A stretch of DNA of 64,000 nucleotides from positions 62,001-126,000 of the forward strand of contig NZ_RCZG01000007.1 in assembly GCF_006439015.1 (NCBI RefSeq). The letters are read 5' to 3'. The stretch comes from Mycolicibacterium hodleri (GTDB lineage: Bacteria > Actinomycetota > Actinomycetes > Mycobacteriales > Mycobacteriaceae). Position numbers and translations under genes: made by a program. Positions 40,710 through 49,709 of the stretch are shown here, piece by piece (within the stretch, counting starts at the first letter, position 1; each line of letters starts with the position of its first letter). The notes below the pieces were generated by a model. That model saw only the letters and a list, made by a program, of their open reading frames with translations, did not search any database and was not told the origin of the DNA.

Positions 40710-41495
40710 TCAGATTCCCTGCCATGGCGGTTTGGAGCGATACGTCTCGCGGTAGTAGTCGACGAGCTGCAGCCGACGTGCCGCAGCGTCGTCGAGCAGA
40801 ACGGTGACGTGCGGGTGATGTTGCAGGATCGTCGCGGGCCACATGGCGCTGACCGCACCTTCCACGAGGTGGTGCACCGCTTCGGCCTTGCTGCGTCCCG
40901 TGGCCACCAGGACCAGATGCCGTGCCTCCATGATGGTCGCGAGCCCCTGCGTCAGGCAGTGAGTCGGAACCGATTCCACGTCGTCGCCGAAGAATCGGGC
41001 GTTGTCGATGCGGGTCTGACTGGTCAGCGTCTTGATCCGGGTCCTGGAGGCCAGCGAGGATCCGGGCTCGTTGAACGCGATGTGCCCATCGGTCCCGATC
41101 CCGAGGATCTGCAGATCGACGCCACCGGCAGCTCGGATCGCGTTCTCGTAGGCCACGCACGCGGCCGGAATGTCAGCAGCCCCGCCGTCGGGGCCCTGTA
41201 CGGCGCCGGGCGCGAAGTTCACGCGCGAGACGAAGACCGTGTCTATCACCGTCCGATACCGCTCGGGGTGGTCGGCCGGTAGCCCGACGTACTCGTCGAG
41301 GGTGAAACCATGCGCCTGCTGAAACGAGATCCGCCCGTCCTCGCAGCGCCTCACCAGTTCGTCGTAGATCGCCAGCGGCGACGATCCCGTCGCCAACCCC
41401 AGGACTGCCTCTGGCGCGCGGTCGAGAAGGGCGCCGATCGCGTCGGCGGCGATTCCGCCGATCTCCTTGGCGTCGCGGCAGATGACGACTTCCAT
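40710..41495 (-). CDS. nagB: Glucosamine-6-phosphate deaminase NagB
   Basis: 261-aa enzyme converting glucosamine-6-phosphate to fructose-6-phosphate and ammonia. Motifs: LGLATGSSPLAIY, FTLDEYVGLPADHP and GIGTDGHIAFNEPGSS, plus LTQGLATIMEARHLVLVATG. Its ATG directly follows the crr stop (TAGATG). This is the ammonia-releasing step, of interest because a nitrogen-status sensor system is encoded downstream. Confidence 0.97.
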   Translation of the reverse strand: MEVVICRDAKEIGGIAADAIGALLDRAPEAVLGLATGSSPLAIYDELVRRCEDGRISFQQAHGFTLDEYVGLPADHPERYRTVIDTVFVSRVNFAPGAVQGPDGGAADIPAACVAYENAIRAAGGVDLQILGIGTDGHIAFNEPGSSLASRTRIKTLTSQTRIDNARFFGDDVESVPTHCLTQGLATIMEARHLVLVATGRSKAEAVHHLVEGAVSAMWPATILQHHPHVTVLLDDAAARRLQLVDYYRETYRSKPPWQGI

Positions 41496-41966
41496 CTACT
41501 TGTTCGCGGTGAACAGGCTGGCGCCGGACTCGATCTCGGCACCTTCGGAGACGGCTTCGGAGGCCACGACGTTCCCGGCTTCGCGTTCGTCCATGACGAC
41601 GACGGGGACGATCGGATTGAGCCCCTTGGCGACGATCGCCGGGACGTCGTAGGTGATGACGAGTTGGCCCGCGGTCACCTCGTCGCCCTGGTTGACGTGG
41701 GTCGTGAACCCCTCGCCCTCGAGCGCGACGGTGTCCAGGCCGAGGTGCACCAGGACGCCGACGTTGTCCGAGGTCATCACGATGAAGGCATGCGGTAGCA
41801 ACTTCAAGATCTTGCCGCCGACCGGAGCGACCGCCTCGACGACGGCGTGCGGCGGATCGATGGCCGCTCCGTAGCCGACCATGCCCTGGGCGAAGACGGG
41901 GTCGGGGACGTCGGCGAGTGGCACCGCGCGACCGGCGACCGGGGCGAAGACGTGTGTCGTGCTCAT
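41496..41966 (-). CDS. crr: PTS glucose-type IIA protein
   Basis: 156-aa soluble phosphocarrier. The IIA-Glc fold is seen in VFAPVAGRAVPLADVPDPVFAQGMVGYGAAIDP, and the active-site His is in NVGVLVHLGLDTV. It passes phosphate from HPr to the IIB domain of the divergently encoded NagE. The ATG is at 41966. The upstream intergenic segment has an inverted repeat. Confidence 0.95.
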   Translation of the reverse strand: MSTTHVFAPVAGRAVPLADVPDPVFAQGMVGYGAAIDPPHAVVEAVAPVGGKILKLLPHAFIVMTSDNVGVLVHLGLDTVALEGEGFTTHVNQGDEVTAGQLVITYDVPAIVAKGLNPIVPVVVMDEREAGNVVASEAVSEGAEIESGASLFTANK

Positions 41967-42000
41967 GTGGCCAACAATACGAGCACCGGCGCAAGTCGGT

Positions 42001-42014
42001 CCCGTGTTCACGGG
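42001..42014. promoter_or_regulatory. Inverted repeat in the crr/nagE divergent promoter
   Basis: CCCGTG-TT-CACGGG is a perfect 6-bp inverted repeat with 2-nt spacer, 35 nt from the crr start and 68 nt from the nagE start. It differs from the GntR-type DasR/NagR consensus, so the regulator is unknown. Confidence 0.45.
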
Positions 42015-42081
42015 TTCTCGTCTAAGCTTCCGCACAACTTCGGCGGCGGGCGAAGCGGGCGGCAGAGGAGGGTGACCGGCT

Positions 42082-43683
42082 ATGAGCGGCACGACGAAAA
42101 CTGAAGGGACGCAAAAGAAATCCGGTCTCAGGATTCCGGGTTTCGCGCAACTGCAACGGCTGGGCAAGAGCCTCATGCTGCCGATCGCGGTACTCCCCGC
42201 GGCGGGAATCCTGCTTCGATTGGGTCAGGACGATCTGCTGGGCCGAATCAAGGCACCCGTCATCGGGCCGTTCTTCCATGCGATGAGCGCCGCGGGCGAC
42301 GCGATCTTCACCAACCTGCCCCTGCTGTTCGCTGTCGGCGTTGCCATCGGGTTCGCCAAGAAGGCGGACGGTTCGACCGCGCTGGCCGCCGTCGTCGGCT
42401 ACCTCGTGATGCAGGCCGTGTTCAAGACCATGTCGCCGATCGTCCTCGCAGGCGTGGTCGACAAGGCGGGCGAGCAGGCGCAGATCAACTACAGCGTGTT
42501 CGCAGGGATCGTGGTGGGTCTGCTCACGGCCTGGCTCTTCGATCGCTACTACACCATCCAATTGCCTTCGTATCTCGGCTTCTTCGGAGGTCGTCGGTTC
42601 GTGCCGATCGTGGTGTCCCTGGCCTGCCTCTTCCTGGCGTTCGCCATGAGCTACTGCTATCCGCTCTTCGATGCGGGTCTGACCGGCCTCGGCAGGTTCA
42701 TCGGCGGCTCGGGAGCGATCGGCGCATTCATCTACGGGTTCGTCAACCGCATGCTGATACCGCTCGGGCTGCATCACATCGTCAATTCGTTCGTCTGGTT
42801 CATCTACGGCAACTACCAGACCCCGGACGGCAAGGTCGTCACCGGCGAACTCACCCGCTTCGCGGCGGGCGACCCGTCGGCTGGCCTACTCACGGCGGGC
42901 TTCTACCCGATCCTGATGTTCGGTCTGCCCGCTGCCGCGTTGGCCATGATCCACGTCGCCAACAAGAAGCAGCGCAAGGTCGCGGTCGGCATCTTGTCGG
43001 CGGCTGCATTGACCGCGTTCCTGACCGGCGTGACCGAGCCGCTGGAGTTCGCCTTCATGTTCGTGGCGTTCCCGCTGTACGTCATTCACGCCGTGCTGAC
43101 GGGGCTTTCGCTAGCCATCGCCTACCTGCTCGACATCCACCTCGGCTTCTCGTTCTCCGCGGGCCTCATCGATCTATTGCTCTACGGCACCGCGCCTGCG
43201 GCGAAGAACATTCCGCTGCTGATCGGAATGGGTGTCGTGTTCTTCGTCGTCTACTACCTGTTATTCCGTTTCGCCATCACGAAGTGGAACATGCGGACAC
43301 CCGGCCGCGAGCCGGAGGACGAGTTCGAGGCGGAGGAACGCGCCAACCTGGGTCGAGGGGACGACGCCGCCACCGCCGTGGCGGCAGGCCATTCCGGCAC
43401 CGCGACGGCGACCGCAACCAAGACCGAGACCGGGCCGGCCCCCTCTGCGACCGACAGCAAGGCCGAGCAACTCATTGCGGCCTTCGGCGGACGGGACAAC
43501 CTGGTCAACGTCGACGCCTGCATCACCCGTCTGCGAATGGAGGTCGCCGACCCGGGAAAGGTGGATCAGACTCGACTGAAGAGTCTCGGCGCCGCCGGTG
43601 TCATCGAGGTCGGCAACAACGTCCAGGCGGTGTTCGGCACCCAGGCCGAGGCCCTGAAGAACGACATCATCGACGTCCTCTGA
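42082..43683 (+). CDS. nagE: N-acetylglucosamine PTS permease, EIIC-EIIB
   Basis: 533-aa PTS transporter. The EIIC domain (about 20-410) has ten or so membrane helices, starting LQRLGKSLMLPIAVLPAAGILLRLG, with NRMLIPLGLHHIVNSFVWF and the substrate motif GVTEPLEFAFMF. An Ala/Thr/Glu linker leads to EIIB (~450-533) with the phosphorylated Cys in LVNVDACITRLRMEV. No IIA domain is attached; it is supplied by the divergent crr. Together with NagA and NagB the specificity is most likely GlcNAc, although glucose-type permeases look alike. Confidence 0.93.
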   Translation: MSGTTKTEGTQKKSGLRIPGFAQLQRLGKSLMLPIAVLPAAGILLRLGQDDLLGRIKAPVIGPFFHAMSAAGDAIFTNLPLLFAVGVAIGFAKKADGSTALAAVVGYLVMQAVFKTMSPIVLAGVVDKAGEQAQINYSVFAGIVVGLLTAWLFDRYYTIQLPSYLGFFGGRRFVPIVVSLACLFLAFAMSYCYPLFDAGLTGLGRFIGGSGAIGAFIYGFVNRMLIPLGLHHIVNSFVWFIYGNYQTPDGKVVTGELTRFAAGDPSAGLLTAGFYPILMFGLPAAALAMIHVANKKQRKVAVGILSAAALTAFLTGVTEPLEFAFMFVAFPLYVIHAVLTGLSLAIAYLLDIHLGFSFSAGLIDLLLYGTAPAAKNIPLLIGMGVVFFVVYYLLFRFAITKWNMRTPGREPEDEFEAEERANLGRGDDAATAVAAGHSGTATATATKTETGPAPSATDSKAEQLIAAFGGRDNLVNVDACITRLRMEVADPGKVDQTRLKSLGAAGVIEVGNNVQAVFGTQAEALKNDIIDVL

Positions 43684-43793
43684 GGCTCGCGCGCATCCAG
43701 TGCGGCCACCCGAACCGGGGCAACTCAGGCATCCTTGGTCAACGCCCTAGGGTGACGAGAACCGTATTACCGTGCTCGCCTAAGGTGGTTTCC

Positions 43794-44555
43794 GTGAGTG
43801 GTCAACATGCCGATGCCGACGGGTTGCGCCTGCTCGTCGTCGGCGCATCGTCAGGAATCGGCCACGCGGTGGCCGTCGCCGCGGGCGCCCGCGGCGCCAA
43901 GGTGGCGGTCGCTGCCAGGCGGATCGACCTGCTCACCAAGCTGGCCGACGACATCGGAGGTTCGGCGTTCGAACTCGACGTGGAGGACACCGGGGCCATC
44001 AAGCGGGTCCTCGACGCCGCGGCCGACACCCTCGGCGGGCTCGACGCCGTCGTGTTCACCAGCACCGTGGTGCCATTCGCCCACATCGAGGACACCGACG
44101 TCGCCACCTGGGTCCACGCCTTCAGCGTCAACACCCTCGGCGCCAACAACGTCCTGCGTGCCGCGTTGCCGCACCTCTCCGAGAACGGAGTGGTGCTGGT
44201 CGCCTCGAGCAACGACGTCGGCCGACCGCGCGCGGGCGTGGCGGCCTACGACGCCAGCAAGGCTGCTCTCGACGAGATCCTGCGCTCGTGGCGCAGTGAG
44301 CACCCCGAGCTGTCGATCATCCGAGTCGGCATGGGACCGACCAAGGACACCGAGATCCTCCGCGGCGCCGACCGCGATCTACTGGCGCAACTCTTCGAGT
44401 CGTGGACCGAGCACGGCCAGCTTCCCGCTCAGATGTCGGCACTCCGCGATGTCGCCAACACCCTCGTCTCACTGATTACCGCGACGCACGCGAACCCGAC
44501 CGTCGTGCCGGAGGTCGTTCAACTGGCACCACGCATCAAGAAGCTCGTCGACTGA
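43794..44555 (+). CDS. Short-chain dehydrogenase/reductase
   Basis: 253-aa classical SDR. The cofactor loop is VVGASSGIGHAVAVAAGARGAKVAVAARR, whose Arg pair points to NADPH. The NNAG equivalent is weak (FTSTVVPFAHIED). The catalytic Ser (VLVASSNDVG) and YxxxK (YDASKAAL) are present. GTG 43794 has AAGGTGG 5 nt upstream; the frame is open much further up through nagE but has no family similarity there. Substrate unknown. Confidence 0.88.
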   Translation: MSGQHADADGLRLLVVGASSGIGHAVAVAAGARGAKVAVAARRIDLLTKLADDIGGSAFELDVEDTGAIKRVLDAAADTLGGLDAVVFTSTVVPFAHIEDTDVATWVHAFSVNTLGANNVLRAALPHLSENGVVLVASSNDVGRPRAGVAAYDASKAALDEILRSWRSEHPELSIIRVGMGPTKDTEILRGADRDLLAQLFESWTEHGQLPAQMSALRDVANTLVSLITATHANPTVVPEVVQLAPRIKKLVD

Positions 44556-44643
44556 GTGACGATGCGCTCGTCTGCAGGCGACCACGCCTGATCGCGGGTA
44601 CGTTGTTCATACGGCAAGACGGCCAGCAAGGTTCGTGATCCAC

Positions 44644-46029
44644 ATGACCATCAGCGTCTTCGATCTGTTCTCGATCGGCATCGGGCCGTCGAGTTCGCAC
44701 ACCGTGGGGCCCATGCGCGCGGCAGCCCGCTTCGCGGGCGAGGTCGCCCGGCGCTCACAGCTCCGCGCCACGGTCGACGTGCGGGTGGACCTCTACGGCT
44801 CGCTCGCCGCCACCGGAGCGGGTCACGGCACGATGGCCGCGATCCTGCTCGGGCTGGAAGGATTTCAGCCGGAGACCATTGACACCCACGAGATGGAACA
44901 GCGCCTGCTGACAGTGCGCAGCGAGGGGAAGATCCTGTTCGGCGGCGGCCAACCCATCCCGCTCACCGAAGATTCAATGGTGCTTCGCCCCTTGACCATT
45001 CACGAACGTCATGCCAACGCGATGACATTGACTGCGCTCGACGACCACGGTTCCGAGCTATTCACTCAGACGTACTTCTCGGTCGGCGGCGGGTTCATCG
45101 TCACCACAGACGACGACGATCGGGGCGGGCCTGCGCCCGTCGATGCGCCGCTGGCGTTCTCGAGCTCCGAAGAGTTGCTTCGGCTCGCGAGCACGCATCA
45201 CATGTCGGTCAGTCAGATCATGCTGACCAACGAATGCGCCTCCCGCCCCGAAGAAGACGTTCGTGCAGGGCTTCTGCACATCTACGACGTCATGCTGCAA
45301 TGCCAGCGAAAGGGCATCGAACGTACCGGCCACCTGCCCGGCAGCCTCGGCGTGCGAAGGCGCGCCCACGACTGGCACGAGCGCCTGGCGCAGGACGATC
45401 CCGACCGTGACGTTGCCTTTGCCGAAGACTGGGTCAACCTCGTCGCGCTTGCGGTCAACGAGGAGAACGCCTCCGGCGGGCGGGTCGTCACTGCGCCGAC
45501 CAACGGCGCGGCCGGGATCATTCCCGCGGTGCTGCACTACGCGTTGCACTACACGCGGCCGGGTCGCGAGGACTCCGACGACGTCATCGTCCGCTTCCTG
45601 CTCACCGCGGGTGCCATCGGATCGCTGTTCAAACAACGCGCTTCTATCTCCGGCGCCGAGGTCGGATGTCAAGGAGAGGTCGGGTCGGCGGCCGCGATGG
45701 CGGCGGCGGCATTGGCCGAAATCCTGGGCGGCACAACGCAGCAGGTCGAGAATGCGGCAGAGATCGCCATGGAGCACAGCCTCGGACTCACGTGCGATCC
45801 GATCGGCGGCTTGGTCCAGATTCCGTGTATTGAGCGCAACGCCATCTCGGCTGGGAAGGCGATCAACGCGGCAAGAATGGCGCTGCGCGGTGACGGAATC
45901 CACCGCGTCAGCCTGGATCAGGTCATCGAGACGATGCGGGCCACGGGACTCGACATGAACTCGAAGTACAAGGAAACCTCCACCGGCGGACTGGCCATGG
46001 CCGTTCCGGTGAACCTCGTCGAGTGCTGA
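44644..46029 (+). CDS. sdaA: L-serine dehydratase (iron-sulfur, single chain)
   Basis: 461-aa enzyme that deaminates L-serine to pyruvate and ammonia. It begins TISVFDLFSIGIGPSSSHTVGPMRAA, the type-2 L-SDS hallmark. The beta domain (1-150) is followed by the alpha catalytic domain with the cluster cysteines in VGCQGEVGSA and LTCDPIGGLVQIPCIERNA, ending NSKYKETSTGGLAM. ATG 44644 was chosen on family similarity; a GTG nine nt earlier is also possible. Another ammonia-producing enzyme close to the nag and PknG genes, though on its own transcript. Confidence 0.96.
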   Translation: MTISVFDLFSIGIGPSSSHTVGPMRAAARFAGEVARRSQLRATVDVRVDLYGSLAATGAGHGTMAAILLGLEGFQPETIDTHEMEQRLLTVRSEGKILFGGGQPIPLTEDSMVLRPLTIHERHANAMTLTALDDHGSELFTQTYFSVGGGFIVTTDDDDRGGPAPVDAPLAFSSSEELLRLASTHHMSVSQIMLTNECASRPEEDVRAGLLHIYDVMLQCQRKGIERTGHLPGSLGVRRRAHDWHERLAQDDPDRDVAFAEDWVNLVALAVNEENASGGRVVTAPTNGAAGIIPAVLHYALHYTRPGREDSDDVIVRFLLTAGAIGSLFKQRASISGAEVGCQGEVGSAAAMAAAALAEILGGTTQQVENAAEIAMEHSLGLTCDPIGGLVQIPCIERNAISAGKAINAARMALRGDGIHRVSLDQVIETMRATGLDMNSKYKETSTGGLAMAVPVNLVEC

Positions 46030-46038
46030 GGGCGCGTC

Positions 46039-46956
46039 TCACCTGCCGTGCGCAGCGAAGAACTGTGCGCTGGCAAGCGAGGCGTTGGTGGCCGTGGTGG
46101 TCAGTCCCGCGGTGGGCAGCGCAAAGTTTCCGGTCGGCCAGGTGTGGCCGCCTCCGTTGATCTGAATCAGCACCGCGGCCGTGCCGTCGGCACATCCGAC
46201 CGCGGTCAAGCGATGTACCGAGGTGCCGTCACCGGCAGTCGGTAGGTCGTCCTCGAGCGGCGCGCCCGCACACCCGTCCAGGTCACGCCACCGCGATGCC
46301 ATGGCAGGTGCCGAGAGGATGTCGCTGGCTCCACCACGACCCTGCATCGGGCCACCGGCGAACGGGACCACCGGATCGGCGGTGCCATGGAACTCCAGGA
46401 CCGACACCGGACGCGACGGGGCGCACGGAACACCTGAGCCGAGTGTGCCCGCCACCGGCGCGACGGCTGCGATGACCTCCGCTCGGTCGCACGCCAGTCG
46501 ATTGGCCATGAAGGCACCAGCAGACATCCCGGTGACGAAGACCCGTCCAGGGGGAATGCCATAGTCACTGACGAGTCGATCGATCAGCGTCGCGAGGAAC
46601 CCGACGTCGTCGACACCCTGACGGTCGGGTGTCGATGCCCCGCGTCCGTCGGCCCAACTCTGGTCGATGCCGTCGGGATACGCCACCACGAGGCCCAGCG
46701 CGTCGGCGGCGGAGTCATAGTTCGAGATCGCCTCCTGGGCAGCGCCCGTGGCGCCGGCACCGTGCAAATTGATCACCAAACCCGCCGGGTGATCGTTGCC
46801 GACCGGAGCATGGACGAGGTAGGTGCGCTGAATACCGCCGAAGGTCAACGCCTCCCTCGGACTGCCGCCTGGAACGGCCGTGGCGGCGGCCCCCTGCCCC
46901 AGAAGGCCAGAGGTGATGATCATCATCACGAATGACACACGCGCAAGTACGTTCAC
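46039..46956 (-). CDS. Secreted PHB-depolymerase/feruloyl-esterase-like hydrolase
   Basis: 305-aa protein with a Sec signal peptide (VSFVMMIITSGLLGQGAAATA) and an alpha/beta-hydrolase of the LpqC/poly(3-hydroxybutyrate) depolymerase kind: LVINLHGAGATG oxyanion region, nucleophile elbow TGMSAGAFMAN, catalytic Asp region FHGTADPVVPF and His in NGGGHTWPTG. No lipobox is present. It is likely exported and hydrolyses esters outside the cell. Divergent from the LLM oxidoreductase gene. Substrate unknown. Confidence 0.88.
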   Translation of the reverse strand: MNVLARVSFVMMIITSGLLGQGAAATAVPGGSPREALTFGGIQRTYLVHAPVGNDHPAGLVINLHGAGATGAAQEAISNYDSAADALGLVVAYPDGIDQSWADGRGASTPDRQGVDDVGFLATLIDRLVSDYGIPPGRVFVTGMSAGAFMANRLACDRAEVIAAVAPVAGTLGSGVPCAPSRPVSVLEFHGTADPVVPFAGGPMQGRGGASDILSAPAMASRWRDLDGCAGAPLEDDLPTAGDGTSVHRLTAVGCADGTAAVLIQINGGGHTWPTGNFALPTAGLTTTATNASLASAQFFAAHGR

Positions 46957-47117
46957 GATCGGAGAGTATCCGCAAGGTAGCTGGACGGCAGGTGAACTTC
47001 AGCCGTCTTGCCGGATCTCTTCACCGAGTCCACCGAAGTTCGCGCAGCGGCAGTCACAGGCGAGCTGACTGCGCCCGAAACCGCATGAGGGCGACGGTCG
47101 CGGGTCAGAATGGGCGA

Positions 47118-48272
47118 ATGCGCTTCGGTAACTTCATGGCTCCGTTCCACCCGGTCGGGCAGAACCCGACACTCGCCATTGAGCGCGACCTCGACCTGAT
47201 CGTGGCGATGGACCGCCTCGGGTTCGACGAAGCATGGATCGGGGAGCACCATTCCGCCGGGTTCGAGATCATCGCGTCGCCCGAGGTGTTCATCGGCGTC
47301 GCCGCCGAGCGGACCACGCACATCAAACTCGGGACCGGCGTCAGCTCGCTGCCGTATCACAATCCGTTGATGCTGGCCGATCGCATGGTGCTGTTGGACC
47401 ACCTGACCCGCGGCCGGGTGATGCTCGGCTGCGGTCCCGGCCAGCTGACTTCCGATGCGCACATGCTCGGCATCCCCGCAGACGAGCAGCGGCCCCGCAT
47501 GGAGCAGAGCCTCGACGCGATCATGCGACTGCTCCGTGGCGAGACCGTCACCATGCACACCGATGGTTTCACCCTTCAAGACGCGCGCCTCCAACTCAAG
47601 CCGTACAGCCAACCGTGTTTCGACGTAGCGGTTGCGGCGTCCTTCTCGCCCACCGGACCACGTGGCGCGGGCAAGCACGGGATCGGCATGCTGTCGATTG
47701 CCGCCACCGCGAAGCAGGGCATGGATCTCCTTGCGCAACACTGGGAGACGTGGGAGGACGTCGCACTCGAGCACGGCCACGTCGCCGATCGCTCGAAGTG
47801 GCGCCTCGTCGGGCCGATGCACCTGGCCGAGACGCGCGAGCAAGCCGAGCGCGACGTCGAGTACGGCATCGTCGAGTTCTCGCGCTACTTCAAGCACCTG
47901 CTTCCGGCTGGCCCGGTGCAGGGTGACACGCACACGGAGATCATCGCCAACAACCACGCGTCGGGCTTCGCGGTGATCGGCACACCGGAGGATGCGGTGG
48001 CCAAGATCGAGGAGCTCATCGAGGCGAGCGACGGTGGCTTCGGCGCGTTCCTGCTCTTCGACCACGACTGGGCGCCTCCTGCTGCGAAGCTCAGGAGTTA
48101 CGAACTCTTCGCCCAGTACGTGATGCCGCACTTCACCGGCCAACTCGCCGGCCCCGTCGCCTCACGGGATTGGGTTCTCGACAGCGGGACCGAGTTCATG
48201 GACCGCGCCGCGCACGCGATCGGCAAGGCAATCGAGGATCACGCCACCGAGCAAGCGGCCAAGCAGGCCTGA
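47118..48272 (+). CDS. LLM-class flavin-dependent oxidoreductase
   Basis: 384-aa luciferase-like monooxygenase: MRFGNFMAPFHPVGQNPTLAIERDLDLIVAMDRLGFDEAWIGEHHSAGFE, the EHH of the active site, LGTGVSSLPYHNPLMLADRM and GRVMLGCGPGQL. It should use FMNH2 (or F420H2) and oxygen on an unknown substrate. ATG 47118 is the start of the family-conserved region; the frame is open further upstream. The next gene (SnoaL-like) starts 7 nt after the stop, suggesting a two-gene unit. Confidence 0.92.
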   Translation: MRFGNFMAPFHPVGQNPTLAIERDLDLIVAMDRLGFDEAWIGEHHSAGFEIIASPEVFIGVAAERTTHIKLGTGVSSLPYHNPLMLADRMVLLDHLTRGRVMLGCGPGQLTSDAHMLGIPADEQRPRMEQSLDAIMRLLRGETVTMHTDGFTLQDARLQLKPYSQPCFDVAVAASFSPTGPRGAGKHGIGMLSIAATAKQGMDLLAQHWETWEDVALEHGHVADRSKWRLVGPMHLAETREQAERDVEYGIVEFSRYFKHLLPAGPVQGDTHTEIIANNHASGFAVIGTPEDAVAKIEELIEASDGGFGAFLLFDHDWAPPAAKLRSYELFAQYVMPHFTGQLAGPVASRDWVLDSGTEFMDRAAHAIGKAIEDHATEQAAKQA

Positions 48273-48279
48273 GCCGCCG

Positions 48280-48807
48280 GTGGACCCGCTGTTGCAGGAA
48301 ATGCTGGACGAGCATCAACTCCGCAAGCTCGTTCATGGGTACTGCCGCGCCGTCGATCGCGGCGATCTCGAATTCGTGAGGAGCTTGTATCACCACGATG
48401 CGCAGGACACCCACGGCGAATTCTCGACGGGATCGGTCGACGACTTGGTGGGTCAGCTCGCCGCGGCGCGCCCCTACCTGAGGTCGACGCAGCACAACGT
48501 CACCACCGTCAACTTCGCCATCAGCGGGCGGTCCGCCGAAGGCGAGATCTACACCATCGCTACGCACACGCTAATTGCGGGCGATCGGGACGTCGACGTG
48601 ACCGTCGGCGGACGGTACCTCGACAAGTACGAGAAGCGCGACGGCTCGTGGAAGTTCGTCGAACGGGCGATCGTCACCGATTGGGCGCGTGTCGACGATC
48701 CATCGCCGGTTGAGTTCGGCCACCCGATCACCAGAGGCACCCCGCGCGGCAGTCCGGACGCGAACGACCCGTCGCACCAATTCTTCTCGCTGCTTGGGAG
48801 CCGCTGA
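48280..48807 (+). CDS. NTF2-like (SnoaL_4) family protein
   Basis: 175-aa protein with the NTF2-like cone fold: LRKLVHGYCRAVDRGDLEFVRSLYHHDAQDTHGEF, then TQHNVTTVNFAISGRSAEGEIYTIATH and YLDKYEKRDGSWKFVERAIVTDW. Such proteins are small-molecule hydratases, cyclases or binding partners; the Asp/His pattern of active SnoaL types is partly kept (DRGD, HH-D). GTG start 7 nt after the LLM gene makes a shared degradative step likely. Confidence 0.87.
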   Translation: MDPLLQEMLDEHQLRKLVHGYCRAVDRGDLEFVRSLYHHDAQDTHGEFSTGSVDDLVGQLAAARPYLRSTQHNVTTVNFAISGRSAEGEIYTIATHTLIAGDRDVDVTVGGRYLDKYEKRDGSWKFVERAIVTDWARVDDPSPVEFGHPITRGTPRGSPDANDPSHQFFSLLGSR

Positions 48808-48838
48808 CCGGGTGATACCGCCTGCCTGGAGACCACCG

Positions 48839-49261
48839 TCATCGCCCAGGACGCTCACCGAGTCTGCACAGCCGCATCAATGCGTCGAGACCCTCGGGAC
48901 TCCCCGGCCAGTGCTCGGCGAGCTTGCCCGAGCCCGCCACCCGCGCAATGGATCGAAGGACGATCGCGACGATCACCGCATCGTCGGCGTAGCCGATCAC
49001 CGGAATGAAGTCCGGGATGAGATCGATCGGCAGGGCAAGGTAGACGAGCAGCAGCCCGACGCGAATTCGTACTCCGCGCGGCGCTGAGGGATCGGTGGCG
49101 AGACGTTTCAGCAACCGCAACAGATCGGGCAACAGGCGGGCGACGTCACGAAGTCCGACGTCGTCCGGCTTCGCACTCCACAGCGCGGCCACGAGCGCCA
49201 CCCACAGGACGATCGATCCGCTGATGATGCCGAGCGGGATCGACCACCAATGAAGGCCCAT
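48839..49261 (-). CDS. DUF1232 (YkvA-like) membrane protein
   Basis: 140-aa protein with an N-terminal helix (IPLGIISGSIVLWVALVAALW) and a C-terminal DUF1232 segment: RIRVGLLLVYLALPIDLIPDFIPVIGYADDAVIVAIVLRSI, the diagnostic DLIPDFIPVIGYADD stretch. Function unknown. The DUF5313 gene lies immediately upstream on the same strand with a 6-nt gap, so both are likely expressed together. Confidence 0.9.
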   Translation of the reverse strand: MGLHWWSIPLGIISGSIVLWVALVAALWSAKPDDVGLRDVARLLPDLLRLLKRLATDPSAPRGVRIRVGLLLVYLALPIDLIPDFIPVIGYADDAVIVAIVLRSIARVAGSGKLAEHWPGSPEGLDALMRLCRLGERPGR

Positions 49262-49267
49262 GACGCC

Positions 49268-49684
49268 TTAGAACGGGCTGCTGTTCGTCTGCGACCTAGC
49301 CGAGGCGGGACGGGGACCGTAGCGCTGGATGTAGTCCTCGTGCAGGTGTGCGTCCTTGCGGCGCTTGATGACGTCGACCAGATTCGGGTCGAGGCCGTGC
49401 TGCGCCAAACGATGACGACGCCATACCTTGTTCAGTGCGATCGCCATCAAGACGGCCCAAATGTAGATCGGTGCCGTCATCTCGGTGTGCACGTACAGCG
49501 ACGCGGGGAGCAGCCAGAGGGGGGCGAGCACGAGCAGCGGCGGGATGGCCATCCGGATCACGTGGCGCCGGACGGCACCCTCGCCGGCCAGGTCCTCGGC
49601 GACCCAGTCGCGCATCGAGTCGGGCAGGCACCGCCCATATGAATAAGCGACGTACTGCAGTGGTGTCGGTTTGGCGGTGTCCAT
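49268..49684 (-). CDS. DUF5313 membrane protein
   Basis: 138-aa mycobacterial membrane protein: PTPLQYVAYSYGRCLPDSMRDWVAEDLAGEGAVRRHVIRM, two helices (IPPLLVLAPLWLLPASLYV, PIYIWAVLMAIALNKVW) and a C-terminal WRRHRLAQHGLDPNLV motif. The family is widespread in mycobacteria without known function. ATG 49684 was chosen; it is 25 nt downstream of the MarR stop on the same strand and may be in the OhrR-type regulator's transcript. Confidence 0.87.
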   Translation of the reverse strand: MDTAKPTPLQYVAYSYGRCLPDSMRDWVAEDLAGEGAVRRHVIRMAIPPLLVLAPLWLLPASLYVHTEMTAPIYIWAVLMAIALNKVWRRHRLAQHGLDPNLVDVIKRRKDAHLHEDYIQRYGPRPASARSQTNSSPF

Positions 49685-49709
49685 CGTGACTCCTTCTGGG
49701 TCGGGTCGT

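Noticed and set aside
39756..41282. Plus-strand open frame of 508 codons over nagA/nagB
   Set aside because: Antisense to clear nagA and nagB; composition is that of a shadow frame.
43284..44555. 423-codon frame suggesting an N-terminally extended SDR
   Set aside because: The first 170 codons overlap nagE out of frame; the SDR domain and ribosome site begin at 43794.
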